A stretch of DNA of 64,000 nucleotides from Anthoceros angustus (Eukaryota > Streptophyta > Anthocerotopsida > Anthocerotales > Anthocerotaceae). Below, one piece after another: positions 32,666-43,009 of the stretch (its first letter is position 1; every line of letters begins with the position of its first letter). The stretch is taken from assembly GCA_010909165.1 (NCBI GenBank), contig MU008168.1, positions 806,001 through 870,000 on the forward strand. The letters are read 5' to 3'. Both the position numbers and the translations under genes were made by a program. The notes beneath the pieces were generated by a model. It searched no databases, was not told the DNA's origin, and worked only from the letters and a program-made list of their open reading frames with translations.

Positions 32666-32899
32666 TGACGAAAAGCAAATATAACGCAGATTAATTAAGC
32701 AACAAGCAATAATTACATCATATTAATCATAAAGAAGTAAGTAATGTATAAGTGCTAAACACCTATATTGGTTTTACGAAACGATATGACTTTTCGCCTA
32801 AGGGACGTAACCCTAATGAAAGGGTAAGCTGACTCAACTTAATTTAACCCTAACTTATTAACATGCTAACAACACCTAAAAGACTTAGGTTTTTCTTCA
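32666..32899 (-). repeat. Copia-1 5' LTR
   Basis: 234 bp; on the element strand TGAAGAAAAACCTAAG... ends ...CTTTTCGTCA. Followed on the right by ATACT (32900-32904), the second copy of the target duplication. Confidence 0.95.
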
Positions 32900-32904
32900 A
32901 TACT

Positions 32905-34800
32905 ACGCTCCCGTCTTCCCATTGGCCATGACAACACCATCCAATAGATCTCACTTATCTTCTACCAACCATCAGAATCACATCCTCACTCTTCGCCTGA
33001 CTGTAAACCTTCTTCCTCGGACAGGACTACTTCATCACCATCATCTTCACTATCGATAGCTGCATCTAGGGTGGAGGGCACGATGTGAGGACGAAGAGCA
33101 TTCAATTTCTCCGATCGCTTGTCTTGCTGTAAGAGATGTTTCTCGGATGTCACTGAACCCATAATATACAATAATGGTTTTACTGACGAAGAGCTCGGAT
33201 GTCTGGAGGCCTCGAAACCTTTTCCCGCCTTGCCTTTCAAAGGTGCTGCTATGTCGCTATCAGACCTGAGAAAGTATTCCCCTACATACTTCCCTTCAAA
33301 AGCATCTGTGTGTTTCGGTCCGCCACCAGTGCACAAAGAAATAGGGGTCAGGGACGGTGAGGTGGACACCAACAACCTTGGCCACCCAGAACGCCCTATT
33401 GTGAGTATCGCCCTCACAAGGCGTTACAATGAACATACCTTTTCTAATCTCCATGATGTCACCATTCATCCTCTCCACTTCCTCTTCACGCTGCTCAACG
33501 CTCGACATGCTCCTCGGTACATGTCCTGTTGTGGTACATCCCGCAATAATGCTTTGTCTAGGAGAGCTTCATCCGGAACCAGCAAGGGAGGCACATTTGC
33601 TTCTGCCTCTGCCCTATCGTACCACTTCCACGGGTTTTTCAAAACAAGTCCGATGTTATGGTCCACAATCGTTGCGATCTCCTCTTGATCCTTCCGATCA
33701 TCCCACCACTCCCCTCAACAAAGATTCACATAAGTTGGTAACTTCAGCATCCCTTTCTTCAAGTGATCGCCATCATGCGCTCAAGCCTCCTCCAATCCCT
33801 TTCTTGTCTTTCGCTGCAATGCCATTAAGGGAGTTGGGCCGATGATCTTTGTAGGCACAAACGACAAGAACTCAGGCCATCTTCGCTTCCCACAATGGAG
33901 AAGTCAGTATTGTTTACTCCGGAATGACTGCTACCTTTTCCGTCCCACTTTGTCTTCTTGGGTAATTTTGAACTGTTGGAGCGAAGGTTGTTCAACTTCC
34001 GCTACTGACTTTGTACTTCGACCTCCTTCCTCCTAATCGCACGGCCACACAAATGAACGGAAATGCAACCGTCACCACCTTCACTCTGGTTCGTTGTCTC
34101 TCAAAATGTCCATATAGTTGGTAGGGTTCTAGCCTCTTTGTGTTTATGTTTCGAGAAACAAGAAAACATTTGGTCGACTTGATCGTGTGTATGCCCAACA
34201 AGAAGAAAACCAACTTCACCTTCTCAAACGCTCCTGTGTCGACGAGCATGTTGAGGTAAGCAAAGAGCGGTGATTCTTGTTCTCCTACATGTGTCCAATT
34301 TGCAAATATAAAACTTTAGGAAGCAACCCTTCATAAGTGAGGATCATCACCTGTATAATAGAAATCGTCAAATTTGCATCATTCCTCAAATTTCATAGTG
34401 GAGATCGCCTTGAATGTGTAATTATGAATCATGCAACCCACTACATGCACTGTAATCTTGTTGTCCTCTTTTAAGTCCTTCGGCCACCTTAAGATATGTC
34501 CACACACAGAGAATTCCACTTCACGCTTTAACACATGTCACCAATGCTCTACTGTAATTGCTTACTTTGCTGAGAAGATTGAGGCATGCACGCCGCAAAA
34601 GGGCGAGTCATATCTGGCGTGCAAAATTCGCTTTGGTTCTTCTTTAAATCGAGCTCTATGAATTGGGAGGCATCTTCGCCTCCAAAATCAACATCGCCAT
34701 CACGTTCCTTGTGAATCGGCAACCACGTGACCCACATTGCCGTAAAGTTTCACTACAAAGGGCAATAGAAGCGAGCGGCACAGTGGTATCACCTCGGCGT
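32905..34800 (-). pseudogene. Family X minus-strand ORF remnant, copy 3 (best preserved)
   Basis: The longest readable version of this unknown protein. From the right: KDQEEIATIVDHNIGLVLKN, then PWKWYDRAEAE; ALLDKALLRDVPQQDMYRGA; EEEVERMNGDIMEIRKGMFI; NRAFWVAKVVGVHLTVPDPY; FEGKYVGEYF; LQQDKRSEKLNALRPHIVPS; and an acidic end (DSEDDGDEVVLSEEEG) stopping at 32986. Frame changes occur near 33410 and 33490. The order of blocks agrees with copies 1 and 2. I cannot assign a fold. The acidic C-terminus and Trp-rich centre might suit a DNA-transposon accessory protein. Confidence 0.5.
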
Positions 34801-36599
34801 CATGAAGAATGTGCGTAGCTTGCAGCATGATGTGGGACTAGAACCTTGACGACCTCGCCGGTGACACCAATAGTCGCCAACCTCAAACTATAGCCCTTTG
34901 CTTTCTTGCTCTCGTGTTGTACCTCTCTCACATTCGACCATGTATGGAACATTGAATGGGTGGAAAACGGGTTTCACGTTTCTTGAAAGCCAAAGCAACA
35001 ACAGGGCCAATCCCTTCTACAAGAAGTAAGTGGGCAAAATATTTTTCCACAAGGCATGCATCATTCTGACATCTAGCGGATCGAATCGGCTCAATTTATG
35101 GTTTTAACCACGGTAAAGCGGCGTTTCCATCTTCGCCATAACTAATTTAGGGTTTCCTCCCATACATACACATGTCGGCACCGTATTATAAGCCGCAGGG
35201 TGTCTGTTGTCGGACCTACGAAGTGGCGTAATGGCGCCATCTTCTTCCTTTGTTGGTTCGGAAGGCAACAAGTGCTTGTGAGGAGAACTTATGTTGTGCT
35301 CCAGCAATTCCGGCACACATCTGGGCACAAGCCAATTCCACTTGCTCCGGCAAGGCAGTGGAATTGGTGCGGCGCGAAACTGCGTCGGTCTAGCGACCAA
35401 GTCGGCCGTCTCGGCGGTGGCATCAAATTCGGCCCACAAGCGCCGTGCAGCGCGGCGGGAGGTTGGTATTTCTTCAACCCACACAACCATTGTTTTGGAT
35501 GGGCAATTACGCCCGACCCGTCTTGTGTGATTTCGTGAGCGGATATGGCAAGTGGGCGCGGAAGGGGCTGGCGGCGGATCTGTAGAGCTTGTGGACAAGC
35601 CAAAGCGGCATAAGCGACACTCGAAGAAGGAAGAGGAGGCAGCGCGGCTGCCCATGAGCATAGCGGTGGAGGGCAAAGGGTCCCTTGATCTGGTTCCACG
35701 TTTCGAGAAACCAAGCTCTGCAAAGGGGCGCAAGGGCACAGGAAAAGGTTGGCCTTCCCAAGTCTCGAAGGCTCCTCCCGGATCCCATCCCATCTCCTTA
35801 TCGTGAGGAGGCGGTGCGACAGCGAGCACACAAGCCGAGTTGATGAAGTTGTTTTGTTGGAGAAAGGCGGTTGTTCACGCGATCGGAGGAACTGAAGAGG
35901 ACACAATGGTGTGGACTCCTTATTAAAAATGGATTTTTGGGTTCAATGGTGCTTTGCACTGTCGGAGGAGCTAGGCGGGATGGGTTCTGGGCTACAATGG
36001 ATGTGGTGGATGGTGAACGGAGTTCGGGTTTGTGCACATCAAGCCTTACAGTGGAAGGGTTGCCCGACAGATGACTACAATGTGTATGTGCTAAGGCAGC
36101 TTTCACCAAGTATATCATCAAGGAAATTCTTGGATGCTGGCGAATTGAAAATGTAAGTGCAAATGTTTCCCTCAACTCTCTCTAACATGATCGGTGTGTA
36201 TTTGAGAGGCGATAAAAGTAACACATGTCTTGTGTTAAAACCATGTCGAGGTGGAAGATCATTTTATAGGTTTCTTTGTCGGTGATTGAGACTCCATGAA
36301 AATGCACCGCTTGAGATGTCTTTGCGGAGGACAAAGGCCCTTCCGGTTTGCCTTTACTAATGCGAGGAAGAAGAGAGCGAGTTTGGACCCTCGGATGAGG
36401 AGGATGGTCCCATTAGGCAGCAGCTAGGGCAGTCGGATGAGGAAGCCTCACGAAGACCAAGAGGAGGAAAAGGGACAAGGGCTTCTTTGCTTGTGCCAAA
36501 GTTAGCATACGTTCACATGAAGATGGGGCGGGAGGAACCCTCCTCTTAGCGACAACCGAGTGGGAAGCCCGCAAATCAATTGGTTTGTATCGGGCTTTG

Positions 36600-37080
36600 A
36601 TGCGAGGCGAGGGGAGGAGGCGCCGGCATGCCGGCGTGCCTTCCCAAGCGAGAAGGCACCCTAGCACGTTGGGTGGTGTGCAATCGGAGGCACCACCGGC
36701 CGCTAGTGGTAGTGGGGAGCCGGCCACAGGCGAAAAGCAACATCTGGAGCCATGGAGCTCTCTATGCAGGGTGGGCGTCGGAGGAGGAAGGCGCCGGCAT
36801 GCGGCGCCCTCCTTCCCTCCGATGATGTGGGTGCGGCGGCGCCGCGCCCCATGTCACTGAGGCGGTGGAGGCGTCGGAGGAAGGGGCGCGGCATGCCCCT
36901 TCCCTCCGATGGTGTGGGTCGGGCGCGCATGCGGCGCCATCCGGCGGTGGAAGGGGAGGCGGTGGAGGAGGCGGGGGCAGCATGCGGCACCCCTCCCTCG
37001 CTGTCGGATGTGGGCGCGGCATGCGGCCGCCAGTGGAAGGTGGGGATGCGGGGCCGGCATGCCCACGATGGCGGAGATGG
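36600..37080. repeat. Cluster of GC-rich nested palindromes (GGCATGC cores)
   Basis: At least four imperfect hairpins in a row. CGCCGGCATGCCGGCG at 36621-36636 is followed by GTGCCTTC/GAAGGCAC arms. Near 36780-36830 GGAGGAGGAAGGCGCC pairs with GGCGCCCTCCTTCCCTCC across GGCATGC. Near 36870-36920 TCGGAGGAAGGGGC pairs with GCCCCTTCCCTCCGA. A similar core lies near 37015-37060. The long open frames over this tract on both strands are compositional. Confidence 0.6.
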
Positions 37081-38395
37081 AGAACCCGGGGCTGGGGAAG
37101 ACTTCCTCCCGGCCCTGGGCAACAGTCGGACTCACGGTGTGGATGCCAGCGGTCTGGCGGAAGAAAGGAAAGCGCGTCGCGCCTTGGAAGTAATGACATT
37201 CAATGTACATGTGCCACGGATGGGGGCATTGCGAGGCATCTATGTTGGATGAAGATTATTTGAGCAAACTGCGAGAATCGGCGTATGCAAAAAGGTGGTT
37301 CGAGCTGTTCTTGTGAAGCTCGAGAACTTGAGGCTGCATCATTCGACTCCGATGCGGATCCGGAATGTGGATGAGGCTGGGCTAACTATTTGGCGATGTG
37401 ATCAAACCTTGACAAAGATCCTCCCCTTCATGTCCTCTATTAGCCCAAGCACCTTATGATTAAACTTAGGTTCATATCATGGTCACACCATCTCGCTTTG
37501 CAATTTGGAGCTCATCTAGGGGTAACAATGGATAAAATTCATGTTTTTCCTCTTATGAGACGATGTTGTGAGCATTGCCAATATCCTGTCTGAGTAAGGA
37601 AAACATGGGCCTCCATCCATTGGTTTGCCTTCCACACGATGTCGACAAAGATGAATTTCATGGCGAGATATGATTACCACCTAGGACTCCATCACGTACT
37701 TCTTAGCTCAAAACTTGATAAGGTGCTTTTAATAGATAACGATGAAGGTCAATCAATATAAGAACAAGGTGGACAACATATTCTATTCTATGCATTGCGA
37801 TTGGAGGAAAGGTTTGGAAGAATGTTGATAGTATTTTCACAAAGTGGGAGGCCATGGAGCTAGGAGGCGAGGCAAAGCATGTGGCGGGACCCAAGAAGAG
37901 CAAAGGAAGCATAAAGTTGGTGATGAAACAAAAGTCTGAAGGTGTATTTACGAAGCCCAAAGAAATGCGAGGGCAAGCCATGGCGCGATTTCAAGGTATT
38001 CCTCCGAGGCGGGGCGAAGATGCTAATTAGTGTGGCCCGAGAAGGTGTTGGGTCTTCTAGACACAGATGGAATGTCAAGGAGGTGACCTGCGGAAGAAAT
38101 TTCATGTCATACAAGTGGCTATGGCAAAGCATCGGGGTGTAGTTCATTCGACATGGTGAGAGCGAATACCCACTACACTCATCGGATCACGATGTCGCGA
38201 GTTCAAAGCGCTTTTGAGGAAAGGTATGTCCTTCTATGTCTATGATTAGATTGGTTGAAGGCGGCTTGCATCTGTCGTTTTCCCCCTCTTCTCTCGGCGT
38301 GTGATTGTGAGCTTTAGCATTTGTTGTCTTCGTGCAGAAGTAAAAGATGTTGAAGACACGAAATTGCAGAGGATTTTCAAGCTTTCATACTAGAG

Positions 38396-38783
38396 GTGCA
38401 CACATGGAAAGGCTTGGAGGACGAGCAAAGGGCACTTGCAAACATGGACATGGAGGAAGGGCTCCAATCTTTCACAGTGCCAAAAACGGAGAATATTGTG
38501 AACTACCAGGTGGTATCCAGAGATGCCTTGGACATGCGGGGGTTTTTACGGGTTCGAAGGTACACACTATTGTTGATGGATGTGCCTAGGGGATTCAATA
38601 AGGGACAACATGATGTGAAGATGGATCAGGCTCAGGTGAACACCATTTTCCATTCTTTCCATGACATCCCAGGCTCAGGTGGTTCCTTTGGGGTTGAACA
38701 GGATGAAGGAGATCACGGGAGATATTCTGGACGATGGCCAACAAACCTTGCCCACCTTATGGCAGCCTGAGTACAATGGGAAA
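38396..38783 (+). pseudogene. Family X plus-strand ORF, C-terminal part, split by the CACTA-like element
   Basis: Readable protein: GLEDEQRALANMDMEEGLQS, ENIVNYQVVSRDALDMRGFL, RRYTLLLMDVPRGFNKGQHD and, in a shifted frame at the edge, PEYNGK. If the CACTA-like element and one AAA duplication are removed, the PEYNGK frame continues directly into GNDGGLLDAENAMRENDNFE from 41465. The LLMDVPxGF block faintly recalls the DPPW motif of MT-A70-type methyltransferases, but this is only a resemblance. Confidence 0.45.
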
Positions 38784-40135
38784 CCCTACTAGAAATGGCA
38801 GCCCATGTTACACTTTATGTTAAGATTTGGACCCCTGGATGTAACACTTATGTTGCAATTAAGGGTCATGTAACACTTTTGGGCCTCTTATTTACACTTT
38901 GGCTTGGAAACCAAAGCTGGGCGTTTGTTGCAACCATGTTGCAATGGTGTTACAATTTGTTGAGATGAAGTGAGAGGTGCTTTTGTCCTCTCAAGATTGC
39001 AACAAGATTGCAACATATAAATGTTACAAGAAAAGTCTTGTAACACTTTTGGAGGCTTGATAGAACCTCCTCCCCATCTACCTTCCTCCTTTTACTACTA
39101 TTACCCTATGGAATACCTAGTTTTACTTAGTAGTTCCCACTGATACTCGTATGAATACACATATACATAAATACATGTACGAATATATTCTTCGTAAAAT
39201 ACATGTATTGTTCATGGCCACATATACTATATGGTAATTTCACATGATATGGTCATATTCTATTTTGTATAAAATAAGCATATCGTCACGGATAACGTAC
39301 ATACTTTGTACCGTCCACGATATGTTTACGGTTTGTCCTTGAGCACTCGGTGCCTTTTGTGCCTGAGTTTGTGCTCGGACCCATGTTTGCTATCTTGTGG
39401 GGTTGTTTGGCTCAAGTCCTCCCTCCTTCTCTCTCCCCTAGACAAGCTGCCTCATGTATCGCCTTTTTGCCCTTGCCTCGACCATGCTGCTGTTGGTTGC
39501 TCACTCTATCCTCCCCTCGCCACCCACCTCTTCCCTTGCGTTGTTTTCCACACTCAACACATATACATTGCTTGCTGTGGCTCGCCTTCTTTGTGCTCTG
39601 ACACCGGATCAGCCCTCAAACACGTCCCTCCTACTACGGCCTCGTCACTCCCTATTCACCCAAGACCACCCTACTAGCATCGCCTTCTCTAATGTCACAT
39701 CACGTCAGTTACGCATCAAATAAAATTTTGAGGTAGGAAATCACAGCATGGAATGGGTCTTGGCCTCACCTTGCTGTATACATACATGAGACCCGCCATT
39801 CTTCCATCGCCTTCCTAACTTCACATCATAGTCAGTTCGCATCGGTGAAAATTTGAGATAGGAAATGACATGGAATGGGTCTTGGCACTTACTTTGCAAT
39901 TGTACATGTACGAGACACCCGCCATGCTACTATCGCCTTCTAACATCAAATCACACTAGCTAGTTACGCAGTGAAAATTTGAGAGAAAATCACGTATTGG
40001 AGCGGTCTTGGCTTGACCTTGCAATGCTCGCAAGTACAAGAGGCTTGCGGTATGACACCACCATCCCTTCACCAGCGTCACGTCACCTGGTTACGCGCCT
40101 GAAAAATTGAGAAGAAAATCACGGCATGGAGCGGG

Positions 40136-40472
40136 AGGAAGGGCCTCCTTCCTTTCCCTCTCCCCTCCTCCTCCTTCCCATCTCCCCTCCTCTTCCTTCC
40201 CCTCTCCCTCCTCTTGCTCCTCTTCTTTTCCATCTTCCTCCTCCTTATAATCTCCCCTCCTCCTTTCCCCTCCTCCTCCCCTCCCTCCTCCTCCTCCTCC
40301 TCCTCCTCCTCCTCCTCCCCTCCTCCTCCTCTCTCCTCCTCTCCTCCTCTCCTCGTCCTCTCCCTCCTCCTCCTCCACCTCGGATCCCTCTCCCCTTTTC
40401 CTCCTTGCCTCTCCCCTTCCTCCTCTCCTCCTCTTCCTCTCTCCTCCTCCTCCTCCTTGCCTCCGAGGCAGT
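40136..40472. repeat. (TCC)n-rich polypyrimidine tract
   Basis: About 340 bases of almost pure C/T on the plus strand, with an uninterrupted TCC run near 40286-40317. It creates long artificial open frames on both strands (poly-Ser/Leu/Pro and poly-Gly/Arg/Glu), which are not genes. Confidence 0.95.
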
Positions 40473-40532
40473 GAGCCTCGCACCACGAACTTAGACATAG
40501 GTAAATAATATTATGTTTAGGTTACAAGTATA

Positions 40533-40537
40533 TACAA

Positions 40538-40568
<31 letters not shown>
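40533..40568. repeat. TA microsatellite
   Basis: A run of TATATA of roughly 35 bases inside the CACTA-like element; further TATATATA clusters follow at 40592 and 40630. Confidence 0.9.
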
Positions 40569-40572
<4 letters not shown>

Positions 40573-41464
40573 AATACGTATTTCAATCATATATATATAG
40601 GAATATACACAACAAGTGGGCACAAACCATATATATAGATAGACATATAAATAATCTAGAATCCTACTATACATAATCGGTAAAACAAGAGTTTTCAATT
40701 GTGTATGTGGAGCTTAAAAACAAAACCGGATGTGGACACAAGGGTGCATTGAAGAGGAAGGTAGATTATAAAATGCATAGCTATGCAAAGGAGGCAAAAT
40801 GGAAAGAGAATGACAACCACGGAGAGAGATAGAGTTCAGTTCTTGTCATGTAGGAAAAGCAAGAGGGAAGAATAAAATAGTAGCGTGAGAGGAGCTCAAT
40901 CACATCATGTTGCAACACAAGAGGAAAAATTATAAAATGGGTGTCATCTTGAGCATTAACTAGGAGTGTGAGGTGAAAGGAGAGACCAGAGGCAGGTTGT
41001 TAAGATGGTGAGAGAAGGTGGAGAAGAAAATCACAAACTTAACACCAAGCCAACAAACTTAATGCTAGGCTCTTAATGGTGAGGTGTAAGGTCAACAGAC
41101 CACTTGCATGTTGTTAAGATGGTGAGAAAAGGTGGAGAAGAAAATTACAAACTTAACACCAAGCCAACTAACTTAATGAGTGTTTCAAATGGAAAGTGTT
41201 ACATGAAATTGTAACAAAGGACTCTAACATAAGCGAGTTTGCATAGTATATGTTTGAAATCATAAACAATGCTTGTGAGAGAGAGGTGTACTTAGGAGGG
41301 TGAGGTGATGAGGAGAGAGTCGGGGTTCGTGTTAAGATGGTGACAAAATGAGAAGGAATAGTGTCAAACTTAATACCAAGCCTACATAGCTTGTTGCAAT
41401 TTGGAAGTGTAACATAAAATTGCAACAACGACTGTAACATGGCCTGCCATTTCTAGTAGGGAAA

Positions 41465-42016
41465 GGAAATGATGGTGGCCTTTTGGATGCAGAGAATGCC
41501 ATGAGGGAGAATGACAACTTCGAAGACGCGGAGGAGGCAAGGCTTAAGAGTACGGAAGTAGTCTTAGATAGCGTGTCTGGGCAGTGCCCATTGGAGTCCC
41601 AAACCTGTGCGGATTAATTGGGCAATTAGGTCAAAGCTGAAAGGTACGTCCGTGGATTCGAAATCGTTATAGTGCAAAAGCGCCGGCATGCGTACCGTTG
41701 ACTATATATACATGTTCGTGGATTTGGACGAATACTTTTGTGCATTTGTTCTGTGCCATTGCCGTGTTCATAGTTCACATACATTCGTTGCATGCGCCGA
41801 CGCAGACTTCCTCATGACCGTATCCAGCATTAGTATATACGATGAAATCGGACAAAACCATACTGTATACCATTCAGGAACCTGCGGCCAAAAAACCTGA
41901 TGAATGAAAAAAGCCGCTTTTGTGACCGTGGAGCACATAGAAAAGTGGTCCGAGGTTTCTGGAAGCGGCTTCGTATATTCAGCCCCTTCAAACATTACCA
42001 TGTTAAGGGATGCTTC
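41465..42016 (+). pseudogene. Family X copy 3, continuation after the CACTA-like element
   Basis: Opens with GNDGGLLDAENAMRENDNFE, then DAEEARLKSTEVVLDSVSGQ and a TAA near 41616. It is the in-frame continuation of the ORF interrupted at 38783. The remainder to 42016 holds no recognisable coding sequence and ends at the Copia-C fragment. Confidence 0.5.
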
Positions 42017-42771
42017 TCATCTCTTGCATTTTCCTGAGTCTTGAGGCGGGTCCTCTACCTCTTCTCTCCACGAGGCAATTGGTGATCTCTTGGCTTGGCC
42101 CTTCGAGTTGAATCTTTCCGAATGGTGGGCGGCGTAATGCTCTTGATGGATGAAAAAGGTGTACTCTTCCTTCTTGAATTCGAACTGTACTCCTAGAGCA
42201 TAGCGCAGAGGTCCCATGTCGACGACGTCGTACTCCTTTGATATCAGATCTTTGACAAACTGTATGACTTCAAGGTTATCACCAAAAATGAAGTTATCAT
42301 CTACATACAGGGTGACGATTGCAAGTCTGTCCTTTGTCTTCAAGATGTAGACGCTGGTGTCGGAGACGAGAGGGGTGAAACCACACTTTTTTAGGTATGT
42401 ATCAACAGTCTCATTCCACACTTGTGCTGACTGCTTCAGTCCGTAAATGGATTTAAGCAGCTTGCATACCTTGCTGTTGTCCTTCACAAACCCTGGTGGT
42501 TGAAGCATGTAAATGTCTTCATGTAGAGTCCCATATAAAAATGCAGTCTTGACGTTTACCTGGTGTATGTGCAGGTGATGATGAGCAGCAAAAACTAAGA
42601 GAATTCATATGGATGTTGCCTTGACGACTGGGCTGAATAGTCTGTTTTCCTCGTAGTCGAAGCCTTGTACCTGGGTGAAACCACGGGCCACCAGTCTGGA
42701 CTTGTACCTCGAAACAGTCCCATCAGGGTTAAGTTTTCTTCTAAAGGTCCATTTACAGGAAATTGGTTTGC
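42017..42771 (-). pseudogene. Copia-C reverse transcriptase fragment (left part)
   Basis: Minus-strand copia RT: a broken N-terminal part (42771-42510; [12 protein letters not shown]-type frames of the '[13 protein letters not shown]' block), then the open frame 42508-42017 with KVCKLLKSIYGLKQSAQVWN, LYVDDNFIF (YVDD at 42296-42307) and MGPLRYALGVQFEFK. RNase H is missing, so the element is truncated on the left. On the right it is cut by the Copia-A LTR at 42772. The linker that should precede this RT lies at 58006-58546, 15 kb away. Confidence 0.8.
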
Positions 42772-42932
42772 TGTTAAACTCCATAGTTTATTATAGTAAC
42801 CACGGTCACTGGGTTACTTAAACTAGGGTTAAATATATTACTTAGGGTTTAGTATTTAAGACCAACTCTTTGTAATCATTAATATCATTATTCATTATTC
42901 AAGTTTGTTGTTCTCTCTAAGCAATATTGTCA
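42772..42932 (+). repeat. Copia-A 5' LTR
   Basis: 161 bp, TG...CA, matching 56801-56958 with a few small indels (for example TCACTGGGTT here, TCAGGGTT there). Primer-binding site TGGTATCAGAGC at 42933-42944. Confidence 0.9.
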
Positions 42933-43009
42933 TGGTATCAGAGCACGGTATCATCTATCTTCATTGCCTTTGCTAAGAGAGACATCTGCAGACATTTCCT
43001 ACGATTGGA

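Larger units (their letters stand above)
25801..32899 (-). mobile_element. Copia-1: complete, young Ty1/copia LTR retrotransposon
   Basis: Two 234-bp LTRs (25801-26034 and 32666-32899) begin TG and end CA on the element strand and differ at one base. The 5-bp target duplication ATACT is at 25796-25800 and 32900-32904. The primer-binding site TGGTATCAGAGC follows the 5' LTR. On the minus strand the order is extra ORF, gag, protease region, integrase, reverse transcriptase and RNase H, as in copia. An antisense gene-like ORF lies between RNase H and the 3' LTR. The element sits inside family X copy 3, whose sequence resumes on both sides. The single LTR difference implies a recent insertion, although several frames look broken. 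Confidence 0.93.
34801..38783 (+). mobile_element. Family X copy 3, right part with plus-strand ORF remnants
   Basis: The plus strand carries decayed coding pieces: KPKRHKRHSKKEEEAARLP (35600-35660), WIFGFNGALH (near 35932-35961), a palindromic GC-rich tract (36600-37080), and the open stretch GLEDEQRALANMDMEEGLQS...MDVPRGFNKGQHDVKMD (38402-38770). The last runs into the CACTA-like insertion. Order and strand match the right half of copy 1. Confidence 0.45.
38784..41461. mobile_element. Non-autonomous CACTA-like (En/Spm) DNA transposon
   Basis: Terminal inverted repeats of 29 bp with one mismatch: CCCTACTAGAAATGGCAG, then CCATGTTACA, at 38784-38812 and, inverted, at 41433-41461. The CxCTACTAGAAA end is CACTA-like. 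Three bases AAA flank both sides, the duplication size of this superfamily. Both sub-terminal regions are rich in TGTTACA/TGTAACA and TTGCAAC motifs, as expected for transposase-binding sites. The 2.7-kb interior has no transposase frame, so mobilisation would need an autonomous relative. It contains a long pyrimidine tract and a TA microsatellite. Confidence 0.82.

Noticed and set aside
36585-37263. Six overlapping long frames on both strands
   Set aside because: GC-rich palindromic tract lacking stop codons by composition; no recognisable protein sequence and no codon preference for one frame.
40091-40498. Long open frames on both strands (Gly/Arg/Glu-rich and Ser/Leu/Pro-rich)
   Set aside because: They are translations of a (TCC)n polypyrimidine tract, open in several frames at once.
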